Assembly (NCBI GenBank): GCA_018806915.1
Contig: JAGKQI010000073.1
Coordinates: 620,001 to 684,000 of the forward strand
DNA: 64,000 nucleotides
Source: Phytophthora colocasiae
Lineage: Eukaryota; Oomycota; Peronosporomycetes; Peronosporales; Peronosporaceae
Reading direction: 5' to 3'
In this document: in pieces, positions 21,793 through 32,031 of the stretch
Position numbering within the stretch: position 1 is the first letter of the stretch
How the letters are laid out: each line of letters starts with the position of its first letter
Made by a program: the position numbers and the translations under genes
Notes under the pieces: model-generated
The model's database searches: none
Told to the model about the DNA's origin: nothing
Seen by the model: only the letters and a program-made list of their open reading frames with translations

Positions 21793-22252
21793 TGTAACGG
21801 GGTTACACGTACAAGTGGTTGTACCACTTGTAACTCTAACAGTTAGAATAACTGTTAGAGGCTGGAAATGGGCCTCAGACCTTGGTGTGCTGTACACACC
21901 AAAGGATACATGGGCGAACCACATTATTGGATGGTTCGTGTGCATCTGTGCATATTATTGGTAGAAAGTAACGGATTTCTACCAATCACTGAGCAGAGTT
22001 TCTGCCAACCACACGTTGGCAGACCCTTTAGAAATAGATAACAAACAGTTTTAGGAGGTCCATAATTGGCTTATGGCAAATTCAATAACAGTTCTCATTT
22101 TACGGTATTTTGCAGTTTAATTTAGTTATATTTGATTTAATTATACTTATTTAAATAAGTATACTTAAATTAAGTCTATTCTAATTGCACGCTTCCTCAT
22201 GCACGTAAGCGCACGTGTACGCCACCTAATAGGTCTAGGTAGACCCATTACA
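21793..22252 (+). repeat. Gypsy B 3' LTR
   Basis: 460 bp, two differences from the 5' LTR (in the GTGCATTTG and CTCATACAC stretches). It is followed by the target duplication GACGA. Confidence 0.95.
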
Positions 22253-23734
22253 GACGAGGAAAGAATGAGGGGGGGCTTTGACAACCTGGAATGGCCCGAC
22301 CCAACGCACCAGCAGCTTGTTTCCCTGCAGGCGCTTGTCCACCCTGGACCACAGCACGTAGTCCCCTTCACTGAAATTGGACACGGTGCCTTTGAAACGA
22401 GCCATTGCAGCCACGCGTTGCTGCTCACGGCGGTCACGAACAACGCGATGCATTCCGTGCAGGCTCTGTCGAAGAGTCTCGACAGCCTCTCGTAGCTCAG
22501 CCTTCTCCATTGGAAGGTTTCGTAGTACTCTCTCTGTAGGTGCAGCCACAACATCAAGGCAAGATGCTGCAGGTAGGCCGGTGAATAACTCTACCGGGGC
22601 ACAGTTGCCTAGCGAGAACACTGGAGTGTGGTTCAGGTTCGCCTGAATGATAGGAAGTAGATGTACCCAATTGCGGGTGTCCAGCCGGCTCTCCAATAGC
22701 ATAACACGCAGGACTTGAAGAATATCCCGGTTCACTCGCTCGACGGTACCATTAATCCACGGCGTATACACCGGAGCGAACTGGTGAGTCGCACCAAGCC
22801 GCTCTGCCAACAGCTCCATCACTTCGTTCTTAAAATGCGAGCCATTGTCAGACATCCACGAAACCGGAGCCCCGAACCGTTTGTTCCAATCAAGAATAGC
22901 TGCCACTGCAGTCTGACTGTCCGCTACATCTGCCGGTACAAGTTCGCAGTAGTGGGTAAGTTCGTCCTTGAGGACCAGCACGTACAAAGTGTCACCGTAG
23001 CTGTCACCGAGGTATAGGTAGTCGAGATGCAGGCACTCGTTGCGTTTAGCCACTGGTCGGTCTACAGTCCAGTTCCTTTGGATCACTTGACCGCCTTTGA
23101 CGTGCTTGCATAAGAGGCACTGGTTGACAAACCGAGTGACCATTTGGCGGGCGTTTAATAACACGAAGCGGCGATCCAGAAGCTCCACCATCACGTTCAC
23201 ACCTCGATGCCCTTGGGTGCCACAATGCGCCACCACAAACAGACGCTTCAAAAGATTCTTCGCCTCGGAAGGTAACCACAGCTTCCCGTCCACTTCGATC
23301 CCATCGCTAACCGTGACAGCACTGTCAGGTTCATTTCCGCGATACTGTTGCTGTACACGAACGATCTCAGCCCGCGTCGGCCACGTGAACTGGTCATTCT
23401 GCAACGGACAGAGCTCTGGGAGAGTCTGTGCAGAACGTGTAGTCACTCTACGAACTGCTAGCGGCTCAGATGCATCGGGATGCGCAGGTTGGCCCCAGCG
23501 AGAAATTATATCCGCCCAGAGGTTGGTCTCGCCAGCGATATGATGAATCACATACCGGCAACCCACTAGTTTCAACGCCCAGCGCTGGAGCTTTCCCTTG
23601 ATGTGTTGTTTCACTTCTCGGTCAGGCGTAAAGATCTGGATCAGGTTCGAGTGGTCACAGTACACGTGGAAACCTTTCTCACGGACGAGCATGTAGTCTA
23701 GATCTCCACACGCTTTCACAATTGGGTACCCCTC
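22253..23734 (-). CDS. Gypsy A RNase H end and integrase
   Basis: Continues the same frame after the TAG. It contains the end of RNase H (FHVYCDHSNLIQIF), the integrase zinc finger (VAHCGTQGHRG, then QCLLCKHVKGG) and the DDE core: Asp in VLKDELTHY, Asp in MSDNGSHF and Glu in GTVERVNRDIL. The frame is cut at APPHSFLV by the insertion of element B. If B and one target copy are removed, it runs on without a shift into 13993 and on to the chromodomain. Confidence 0.88.
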
Positions 23735-26437
23735 CTACTCAACGATCGACCAGTTTTTCTGTGCACCTTTGAACAGGCCACCTCGACATATCAGCAATTC
23801 ATGTTGCTGCTCCTCCACAGGGACACCATCCTGCCAGTTCAGTACCTGAGTCAATACCAGTGCGTACCCGGTGAGCGAGGCATCGGAGAACATACAAACT
23901 GTCGCACCTTTGTCCGGAAACGCTAATTTGCACGAGCGTTCAACCATCATGAGCGTCTCGCGAAACGCCTCGGTCTCTGCGGCACTCCATTCCAGTATAG
24001 CTCCACTCAGCTGAGCTTTCCTACGCCCACGAGACTGCATCACATGCTCCAGTTTCTCATGCAGAGGCGATGTGATGCGTGAGTAGTCCACCATCGAGTC
24101 TCTCAGCCAATTGAGAGCACACAGAAAATGCTGGAGCGCGGCTCCAGTGGGGGGTAATGGCATCTGCTGCAACGCAGCCAACCGCTCGGGATCATGCTCA
24201 ACACCTTCTCCGTCGATCAGTTTTCCACACCATTTAACTCGCTTGGCAAAAAGTTTGCACTTGCGAGCGTTTATCTTTAACTTCCGCTGGCGTAAAATAC
24301 CGAAAAAGATCGTCAGATTCTCGAGATATTCACTTGCAGTGCGTGCAAACAATAGCACATCATCTATCCACACCAGTACACTCCGGAACAATAGGTCCCT
24401 CAGTACTTCGTTCATCTGAGCTTGGAAGTGTACTGCCGAATCACTAGCGCCTTGAGGTACGCGAGTTGGCGTGAAAACTCCATCCTCTGTCACAAAACTG
24501 AACATCTCTCTGCTATTCGAATGCAGAGGCATCTGCCAGAAACCTTTGTGAAAATCAAAAGCTCCGAAACCGTAAGACCCACGTACGGACTCCGTCACGA
24601 CTGCTAGATTCGGCGATGCACCCGCCAATGGCACCGTAAGACGGTTAACGGGTCGGTAATCAATGGTAATGCGAAACTCATCCGTGCCCCGCTTCGCCAC
24701 CGGTAGTGCCGGACACGCCCAGCGACTTTGAGTGTTGCGCTGAATTAAACCTGCTTCTTCAAGCTCCCGCACATATTCCCGAAGGAACTGTCGCTGAGCC
24801 TCGGGATATCGCCGGACACCACTACGGTACGGTTGTGCGCCGTCTTGTAGACGCACCTCAAGAGGCTGAACATCGGCAGCTTCATCGCGACCAAGGTTCA
24901 CTCGAAAAACGTCCGAATAGCTGGTCACCAAGTCTCGTAGTTCGGCTGACAGGTTTGGTTCAAATCCGGCATCAATGGCCTCATCAACCATGCTTTGCAA
25001 CAAGACATCAACTTCACTGCCGTCGGCAGCCCCCAGTACATCCAAGTCGTCGCTGGGTATGTCATCTGCCTCAAGATCGGCGGTATCGATATGTTGTTGT
25101 GCCAATTGGGCAAACACCCCATCGAGGTCTACCCCGATTGATTGCAACGTCGTTTTTCCCAATAACAGCTCTTCCTCGGGTGCGTCAAGCACCAAACACT
25201 CGATGGCATCTAGATGCAACGGCCCTGCTGCTGTCACAATCTCTATGTCTATCAGGACCTTCTCATGACACAACATCGAGTTTCCGCCGGCTGCAACAAC
25301 TTCCAGAGGTGGTTCAATTGCCACAGTAGGCAACTCGGGCATCAAGTCGCGTAACTCAGCCATCACCGGCCGACCTATAATGTTAACGTCCGAACCTGTG
25401 TCCGGGCAGAACGGTACTTCCATCACACCGTTCACAATCGCGTTACGGAACTCGAGTTCACCTTCAGTAGTGACCCTCTTGACGTGCGGGCGATTCCGTT
25501 TCTCCTTCATTAACTTCCCCACATTGGCCTTTTGCTCCGCGGTCGCGGTTGGGCAATCTCGAACCCAGTGAGGGCCCTTGCATACCAAACATCCATCGCG
25601 AGGAGGCTTCCGAGTACTTGCAGCGCCCGAACCATTTTCCTTGGTACTCCCCGCCTTAGGAAGCTGCTTAGAAGGTCGGTTATGCAACTTATTCACTGCA
25701 TTACCTTCTTCCTTTGAACGCAGAGATGTGTTCTGCTTCATTTCACTTTGTATCAAATAGTACTGCTGTTGGCGAGTTGCTCTCTCAATCATCAAGTCGT
25801 GAAGGACGAGATCATCGGTCTTCGCTTGCCGATGTGTCAAGTCCACCATCCGGGTCAAATCAACCTTCAGGATCTCGGGGGTCACGTGTTTCAGCAGCAG
25901 CTTGCACCTCATCTTCATTCGCTGTCGGCCAGCCTCACCAACGGCCGGTCCCCGGCCCAACATGCCTGTCAAGCCATTGTCTTCAACCAAACAGTCAAAA
26001 TTCATGAAGTATTTGGCGATTCTCGCCTCAACATCAACCTCCTCCAAGTCCATTTTCAATTCTGTGAAGAGCCGAGCTACATCAGGAACTCGGTCATTCA
26101 CCATTCCACCAACCTTACGCTTCATCTCCGCCAGAAGCATAGCGTCGGTAACACTCTCCAATTCTCTCTTCAGAATATAGTGAGCTACATGCTCGAGCAC
26201 CCGGGGTTTCAATGACGTCCGGATACTTCTTGCCACGGTTTCTGGGACTTCGCCCGTGGTTGAGCATCTCTCAGCGATCTTGGTCTCATACCGCCTACGT
26301 TCTCGGATGAACGCAGTGATCGCAGCTTGACTCCACACCGCAAGCTCAGGTGCAGTAACCACCTCGAAAATTGGCTGGGGTACGGTCATCTTGACGTCAC
26401 CTTCTGCGTCGTACTCGTAATCCACCATGCCCGGCAT
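23735..26437 (-). CDS. Gypsy A gag-protease-reverse transcriptase
   Basis: From the ATG at 26437 (MPGMVDYEYDAEGD) the frame runs 900 codons to a TAG at 23735-23737. The gag part is followed by a zinc knuckle (CLVCKGPHWVRDC). Next is an aspartic protease with PDTGSDVN. The reverse transcriptase has RITIDYRPVNRL, FGAFDFHKGFWQMPL and the active site VWIDDVLL, where Trp replaces the usual Tyr/Phe of YXDD. The start of RNase H follows (CMFSDASLTGYALVLTQ). The TAG stands where related elements have Lys (WSIVE-stop-EGYPIV against WSVIEKEAFAIV in element C), so it looks like one nonsense mutation in a single gag-pol frame. Confidence 0.88.
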   Translation of the reverse strand: MPGMVDYEYDAEGDVKMTVPQPIFEVVTAPELAVWSQAAITAFIRERRRYETKIAERCSTTGEVPETVARSIRTSLKPRVLEHVAHYILKRELESVTDAMLLAEMKRKVGGMVNDRVPDVARLFTELKMDLEEVDVEARIAKYFMNFDCLVEDNGLTGMLGRGPAVGEAGRQRMKMRCKLLLKHVTPEILKVDLTRMVDLTHRQAKTDDLVLHDLMIERATRQQQYYLIQSEMKQNTSLRSKEEGNAVNKLHNRPSKQLPKAGSTKENGSGAASTRKPPRDGCLVCKGPHWVRDCPTATAEQKANVGKLMKEKRNRPHVKRVTTEGELEFRNAIVNGVMEVPFCPDTGSDVNIIGRPVMAELRDLMPELPTVAIEPPLEVVAAGGNSMLCHEKVLIDIEIVTAAGPLHLDAIECLVLDAPEEELLLGKTTLQSIGVDLDGVFAQLAQQHIDTADLEADDIPSDDLDVLGAADGSEVDVLLQSMVDEAIDAGFEPNLSAELRDLVTSYSDVFRVNLGRDEAADVQPLEVRLQDGAQPYRSGVRRYPEAQRQFLREYVRELEEAGLIQRNTQSRWACPALPVAKRGTDEFRITIDYRPVNRLTVPLAGASPNLAVVTESVRGSYGFGAFDFHKGFWQMPLHSNSREMFSFVTEDGVFTPTRVPQGASDSAVHFQAQMNEVLRDLLFRSVLVWIDDVLLFARTASEYLENLTIFFGILRQRKLKINARKCKLFAKRVKWCGKLIDGEGVEHDPERLAALQQMPLPPTGAALQHFLCALNWLRDSMVDYSRITSPLHEKLEHVMQSRGRRKAQLSGAILEWSAAETEAFRETLMMVERSCKLAFPDKGATVCMFSDASLTGYALVLTQVLNWQDGVPVEEQQHELLICRGGLFKGAQKNWSIVE

Positions 26438-26470
26438 TGCGATGCTTGTTCTTGTCGTCAAAGAATTCTT

Positions 26471-26753
26471 TATGACGTTTGCGCGCTTCAAAGTAAGTTG
26501 CGAAGTGAGTTTATTAAAGCAAGCAGTTCCCCGAGCTTACCTCCTAGTTCTACTTGCCTCAGTACGCTCCAGCTCCCCAGCACCAACCATTGGTGCTTGT
26601 TGATGAAGGTCGCTGTTGACGCGGCACACATTGTATATGCAGCCCGATGTTGACGCAGTCTTCAGGTGTACATGTAGATGTCGGTAGGTCTCTGTCTGCA
26701 CGTCGTCGCCGTCGGCGACAGCAGCGCCAGGTCGTCTGATACAATACCCCACA
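26471..26753 (-). repeat. Gypsy A 5' LTR
   Basis: 283 bp, the upstream LTR in the direction of transcription. The internal sequence starts AAGAATTCTTTG on the minus strand, close to the start of element C's internal region, so the primer-binding site is probably shared. TAATC follows at 26754-26758. Confidence 0.93.
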
Positions 26754-26844
26754 TAATCCTGACTAGAGATTATGTTATAGCAATGGCAATCACCAAATAG
26801 TGATTATTATGCAGCGGTGTGCCCGGCATGTCTACTATGCTTTT

Positions 26845-27008
26845 GCTAGACTTTGACGGGGGACTCTACCAAACATTTCAATAATGACAGGGATCTTAGA
26901 ACGAGCATTTCAGTCTAACACTTACTTACCCAATTATCCAAACAAGGCCGACATTTACAGAAATTGTTGGCCTTACACGCGGCGTACAGTCCCTCGTCAA
27001 AGTCTAGC
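26845..27008. repeat. MITE-like element
   Basis: Inverted ends 26845-26865 and 26988-27008 match at 20 of 21 bases (GCTAGACTTTGACG as core). The interior of about 120 bp is non-coding with small dyads. No clear target duplication is visible. It fills most of the gap between elements A and C. Confidence 0.5.
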
Positions 27009-27020
27009 GTCGTAGGCTAG

Positions 27021-27409
27021 TGTAGTGGATGGCGGCTTTAAAAGCCCAACCATGACCACCGTATTGCAGTCGAGTACAACATGTGCTTGAAGGCAGCTAC
27101 AGTGCTGTGGCTGGCCTGCACTTGGAATGCCTGCTGATAGCAAATAGTGGCTGAGTTGGCATTAAAGCTGTTATAGCAGCCTGTACTCAGGCTGGTAAGC
27201 GTTGAAGTTGTGAACACCTGCCGTGGCCGAGCAGAACGCCCCACTAGGACGCTGGTGGCGGCGATGTAGTGTAGCGATTCGACATGCATGTTTTCCTAGT
27301 TCACTTTTACATTTACGATCAAGTCGACAACTACAATACACTCGGCTAGACAACTGAAGGAAGTGCCAGCTTCCCCTACCGGTGTTAGAGTCAAGTGCGA
27401 CCTACTACA
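27021..27409 (+). repeat. Gypsy C 5' LTR
   Basis: 389 bp with TG/CA ends. It is preceded by target duplication GCTAG (27016-27020). Confidence 0.95.
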
Positions 27410-27436
27410 AAGAATTCTTTAGTGATCAAGGTCAAA

Positions 27437-28456
27437 ATGACAAGATCTACGAGGAACAACCTGACGGCAAGTGTACCTTCCAGTACACCAACGGATGACT
27501 CGTCTACAGTGCCAATGGCACTGTTCATGCCCCTCGCAGCACCGCAACTCAAGAGCACGTCCCATGCAGCGCTCGTGCAATGGAGAAAACTGCGGAGTGA
27601 ATATGAAGACGAGGTAGCGATGCGCTGCAAGAACGATTCAGACAAAATGGCAGAAATCCTCGTGAGCGTTAAGAAATCATTCGACTCGAGGCTCCTTGCT
27701 GCCTGGTGCGACTTTGAGTGGGAAATCAATGTTGCTGACGTCACCGACGATTTCATCTTGAAAAAGATTGATGAGATCATTTCCTCCATCAAAAACAAAT
27801 CCGTGCCCGACGTAGCTGCTTTGTTCAAGGAGAACGTCGTCATGGATATGCGAGAGTCAGATGTACGAGAGCGGGTGATGCAATATTTTGTCAGGAGCCG
27901 TGAGTTCATCGATGAACAAGGTTGGCAAGGGTTTTTCACTGGAAAGGAAGGGCCCCGATTGAAGTGCAAATTGCTGGTGGATTCGCTAGAGCCACGCAGT
28001 CTCCGCGATGAAGTTGCTGCCATCCTGAAGTATCAGAACCGGGCGGCCAAGGAGGACGAAAAAGAGCTGTTTAGGCTCATCTTGGAGAAAGCTCTTGATC
28101 AAGACAGAGATTTTCAACGTCGTAAGCGCTCCCGCGGCAAGGATACTTCTGAGACAAGGCGAAAGGATAACCAGTCTGAAAGTATTAACAGCCAACAACG
28201 TACGAAGTACCGCAAGATAGAACGTGGTGACAAGTCTACTGCGAAGAATAACGGTTCAAGGGTTAACCAAGGACAGAGGAAACCCGAAAAAAGAGACACT
28301 ACCCCTCCGACTGGTGGATGTCTAAAATGCAAAGGTGACCATTGGCTTATCCACTGCAAGGAAGCCTCTGGCGATGAGAAGAAGGAGCTGCTTCGCCAAA
28401 TGCATGAACGGCGCAACCAGAACAAAGGGCTGAAGCAGACAGGGCGCGATGCGTGA
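27437..28456 (+). CDS. Gypsy C gag
   Basis: About 339 codons from the ATG at 27437 to a TGA at 28454-28456. It has a helical core (VQWRKLRSEYEDEVAMRC, then DVRERVMQYFVRSREFIDEQ), a basic linker and the shortened zinc knuckle CLKCKGDHWLIHC (CX2CX3HX4C), shared with element A. After the TGA the same frame continues into the protease. Element A has no stop there, so it is more likely a nonsense mutation than a gag-pol readthrough site. Confidence 0.85.
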   Translation: MTRSTRNNLTASVPSSTPTDDSSTVPMALFMPLAAPQLKSTSHAALVQWRKLRSEYEDEVAMRCKNDSDKMAEILVSVKKSFDSRLLAAWCDFEWEINVADVTDDFILKKIDEIISSIKNKSVPDVAALFKENVVMDMRESDVRERVMQYFVRSREFIDEQGWQGFFTGKEGPRLKCKLLVDSLEPRSLRDEVAAILKYQNRAAKEDEKELFRLILEKALDQDRDFQRRKRSRGKDTSETRRKDNQSESINSQQRTKYRKIERGDKSTAKNNGSRVNQGQRKPEKRDTTPPTGGCLKCKGDHWLIHCKEASGDEKKELLRQMHERRNQNKGLKQTGRDA

Positions 28457-30657
28457 AAATTAAAGCGCATCCGGGACTGCCTCTCAAAGCATGATAACAC
28501 CATAGTGCTGGACGGGAGGTTGCCCATGCCCTACTGCGCTGATTCTGGGGCTGAGATGAGCATCATAAGTGCTCGGAAGCTGAAGGAGCTTCGCGAGTTA
28601 GGTAGTCTCGTGCAAACTACCAAGCTGAAGCGTGCTATTACATGTCAGACAGTTGGCAAACACGAGCTGACTGCTGATCGAACAGTGAATATGCACATCC
28701 TGTTGCATACAGCGGCTGGACCAGTGAGGCCTGTGAAACCGTTTGACGTGCTGGTCATCGAGGAAGATGAAGATGAGTTCATCCTCGGTGAGGATATACT
28801 GGATGATTTAGGTATCAGCATTGACCGGCAACTTGAACAGCTAGCACGCCAAAGCAAATCAGAGGACGATGATCTGACTGCTTCCACTGACGAGACCTGG
28901 ATCGGTTGTGTACCGGATGAGGAGGTACGACAAGCAGTGGAGACGATGATTAGCAAGGCAATTGAGAATGGTTTCCCACCCGACAAGGAGGATAAGCTAC
29001 GTACCATAGTGTTCATGTATGACATTTGGCGACTTCGATTGGGGCCAGATCCACCTGCAAAAGTGCCGCCACTAGATATTCGACTGAAGAAGGGTGCAAC
29101 ACCGTATCGTTGTAAAACCAAGGCAGTATCCACCCCATCTGAGGAAATTCCTAAAGGAGTTTAATGAAGATCTGGTGCGACTCGGCTGGGTATTCGAGAA
29201 TCCATCCAGCCGATGGGCATGTCCAGCGCTGCCGGTTCGTAAGCCAGGAAAAGAAGACTACAGACAAACGAACGACTACCGGCCTGTCAATGCTTTGACA
29301 GAACCGATTGCAGGCGTGATGCCAGTACTTCAAGTGATAACGGAGCACGTCCGAGACATGGAGTTCTTTGGTCTTTTGACTTCATAAAAGGCTTTTGGCA
29401 ATTGCCACTTGCGAAAGCCTGTCAGGAGATCCTAAGCTACATGACTGACGCCAAAGTTTTCACTCCAACACGGGTCCCACAAGGATGTTGTGATGCTGCA
29501 CTACATTTCCAAGTCACGATGGAAACTTGTTTCAAGAAGTTGCTCTACAAACATCTCCTGATTTGGATAGATGATCTTTTGCTTTACGCTGCGACTGTGG
29601 ATACCTATTTGGAGAAACTGGAGGAACTTTTTTCGCTCATGAACGATTTTGGCCTGAAGCTAAGTGCTGCAAAGTCGAGTTTGTTTCAGCGCTCGGTGAA
29701 ATGGTGTGGGAAGATAATTAATGGGGAAGGAGTCAAACACGATCCGGACCGGATTAAAACCCTGAGGGAGATGCCACTACCAACAACCGCTGGAGAGCTC
29801 CAGCAATTTCTGTGCGCTTGCAATTGGATGCGTGATAGTTTGATTAGCTATGCCATCCATGTGAAAACCCTGCAACAGCGTCTAGACCTAGCGTTAGGGG
29901 CTGGAAAGAGAACGAAACGTGCTGCAAACAAGATTGCAGTAACGTTCACAACAACCGAGGAACAGGCAGCTTTCTCGCGTGTCAAGGACTGCCTGGCATC
30001 AGCAGCACTTCTCGCTCACCCGAGTCCTGAGGGTGTTCTCTCTGTGTTCACAGATGCATCGGACGTTGGCTGGTCTGTCATTGTGACCGATATTCCTGAT
30101 TGGAAAGAAGGTGAAGCTATTGCTGACCAACAGCATCGACTACTCCAATGTCTGAGTGGTACATTCACGGGCTCTCAGGAAAACTGGAGCGTGATTGAAA
30201 AAGAAGCTTTTGCTATTGTGGCAGCATGTGACAAGCTGTCACACCTTCTACTGAGGCCGACAGGATTTCGCTTATACTGTGATCACAGGAATTTGATTCA
30301 TGTTTTCGCTCCTGACGAGACTGTTAAAAACATATCCGAGGGAAGCTTCTGAGGTGGGCGCTCAGACTCGGTGAATTCCGCTACGAGATTCACCACATAG
30401 CAGGAGAAGAGAATGTCTGGGCAGATATGGTATCACGGTGGGCTCGATTGCCAGCCACACCAAGTGTACGCAGAGTGACGACCCGTAGCCAAGAAGATAC
30501 TGGCCGACTACTTCTCAGACCTCTAGATGATGGAGACTTTGTGTGGCCTACTCTCGAAGACATCGCCCGAGCTCAGAGCAAATTCGGGTTAAAATCGGAC
30601 CGGAAGCGTTGTACAGAAGGTGGAGACGGGGTATACCGGAAGGATAACAAGCTGTAG
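28457..30657 (+). pseudogene. Gypsy C protease-RT-RNase H, broken
   Basis: Protease near 28535 (PYCADSGAEMSII). Frameshift near 29105. RT start (RWACPALPVRKPG, NDYRPVNALTEP). Frameshift near 29375. RT core (KGFWQLPL, FTPTRVPQGCCDAALHF) with the active site LIWIDDLLLY (Trp at the first position, as in A). RNase H follows (VFTDASDVGWSVIVTD, WSVIEKEAFAIVAACD, YCDHRNLIHVF). Frameshift near 30340. Stop TAG at 30655-30657. Without help from another copy this pol cannot be made. Confidence 0.88.
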
Positions 30658-30660
30658 ATC

Positions 30661-32031
30661 CCCACTGGAGCTAAAGAACTGCTCCAACGTGTGTGTATCA
30701 TTGCCCACTGTGGACCCCAAGGGCATCGAGGCAAGGACGCCATGATGGCACACATCGGCCGCGTATTCCACATTCCCCACTTTCGTCCCTGTGTGGACAG
30801 GTTTCTGGCAAGCTGCCTCCTATGCCATCATGTGAAAGGGGGGAAGGTAGTCCCAAGGCCATGGAGTGAAACATACCGCTGCCAAGAAAGGAACCAAGCA
30901 CTGCACTGGAATTTCCTTTACCTAGGCGAGGCCTATGGTGACCTACAGTACCTACTAGTGCTAAAGGACGATGCTAGTCATTATTGTGAGCTGGTCAAAT
31001 GTGAAACACCTACAAGTGAAGTAGCAGCTGACGCACTCATGGACTGGCACAGCAGATTTGGGATTCCTCGAGATTGGATCAGTGACCAAGGGACCCATTT
31101 CAAGAACGAAGTGATCGAAGAGTTGTGTACCAGAATGAAGTGCAAGCAGATATTCTCCCCCACCTACAGCCCATGGATTAACGGGTCAGTGGAGCGTGTA
31201 AACCGAGATATCCTGCAAGTCTTACGAGTGCTTATACTGGACTACAAACTCAACCACAGAGACTGGCCGCGGCTAATTCCCATTGTCCAAGCCAGTCTAA
31301 ATCACACGGCCGTGCCTTCACTGGCAGGAAAGACTCCGGGTGAGCTGTTTACTGGGTTAGAGCCACCATCGCCGCTTCAGGCTATATACTTGGGACCTGA
31401 GATGACTCCGAGTGTACAACTGACCCGAACCTCCGCCGAGATCGAGTCGAACCTTGCCCAACTACGTGCTAGTATACAAGACATGCACAAAGCAGTGGCG
31501 GACGCCAGACTCAAGCAGACTCTACTTAACAAGAAAAGAGAGCGAGGCGACAACTTGGTGAATTTCAGCGTGGGTGACTACGTACTGCGATCAAGGGTGG
31601 ATGAGAAAGGGCAGAACAAATTGCACGTCACCTGGATTGGACCCTACGTAGTCACGGAGGCACAACCGTACAACGTCTTCAAGGTGAAACACCTCGTGAC
31701 TGGAGCAAAAGCGGATGTACACGCCTCTCGGTTGAAGTTCTTTGCCGACAAAGACCTGGAAGTAACGGAAGAGCTTCTAGAACACGTCGCTTCCCAGGGT
31801 ATCATGTTGCGAGTGCGAGAGCTGATGCACCATCGCTGGAACAACAGGAGCCGTTGCTACGAAATTCGAGTCGGGTGGCACGGATTGGAAGCGATAGAAG
31901 ACTCGTGGGAGCCTCTAGCTACTCTGTACAAAGACGTGAGGACGTTAGTACAGGAGTATGTTACTAGATCAAAAGACTCAAAGCTTGAGCAAAACCTCAA
32001 AGCGTTAGAAACGTCAGGAAAGAGACGTTAA
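30661..32031 (+). CDS. Gypsy C integrase and chromodomain
   Basis: The frame is open after the TAG. It has the zinc finger (IIAHCGPQGHRG, then SCLLCHHVKGG), the core with Asp in LKDDASHYCE, Asp in ISDQGTHF and Glu in GSVERVNRDIL, then a GPY-like block (VTWIGPYVVTE). A chromodomain-like end follows (RCYEIRVGWHGLEAIEDSWE) to the stop at 32029-32031. It aligns by eye with element A all along. Confidence 0.88.
   Translation, partial: PTGAKELLQRVCIIAHCGPQGHRGKDAMMAHIGRVFHIPHFRPCVDRFLASCLLCHHVKGGKVVPRPWSETYRCQERNQALHWNFLYLGEAYGDLQYLLVLKDDASHYCELVKCETPTSEVAADALMDWHSRFGIPRDWISDQGTHFKNEVIEELCTRMKCKQIFSPTYSPWINGSVERVNRDILQVLRVLILDYKLNHRDWPRLIPIVQASLNHTAVPSLAGKTPGELFTGLEPPSPLQAIYLGPEMTPSVQLTRTSAEIESNLAQLRASIQDMHKAVADARLKQTLLNKKRERGDNLVNFSVGDYVLRSRVDEKGQNKLHVTWIGPYVVTEAQPYNVFKVKHLVTGAKADVHASRLKFFADKDLEVTEELLEHVASQGIMLRVRELMHHRWNNRSRCYEIRVGWHGLEAIEDSWEPLATLYKDVRTLVQEYVTRSKDSKLEQNLKALETSGKRR

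Larger units (their letters stand above)
13999..22252 (+). mobile_element. Ty3/gypsy LTR retrotransposon B, hairpin-tiled
   Basis: LTRs of 460 bp at 13999-14458 and 21793-22252 differ at two positions and have TG/CA ends. Target duplication GACGA is at 13994-13998 and 22253-22257, inside the integrase gene of element A. A primer-binding-like TGGTAGCACT starts two bases after the 5' LTR. It encodes gag, protease, RT, RNase H, integrase and chromodomain on the plus strand, in several frames with apparent indels, and two long frames on the minus strand near the 3' end. Short inverted repeats are present throughout. It inserted after A, and LTR divergence (2/460 against 2/283) agrees with that order. 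Confidence 0.95.
13209..26753 (-). mobile_element. Ty3/gypsy LTR retrotransposon A (host of B)
   Basis: LTRs of 283 bp at 13209-13491 and 26471-26753 differ at two positions. Target duplication TAATC is at 13204-13208 and 26754-26758. On the minus strand the LTR begins TGTGGGG and ends GTCATA. Without the inserted element B the length would be about 5286 bp. One long gag-pol frame with a C-terminal chromodomain is interrupted only by an in-frame TAG (23735-23737) and by element B. The zinc knuckle is CX2CX3HX4C, as in element C, so A and C belong to one lineage. Confidence 0.93.

Noticed and set aside
28454..28456. Programmed gag-pol readthrough at the TGA in gypsy C
   Set aside because: The related element A has no stop at that place, and C has several other lesions, so a mutation is simpler.
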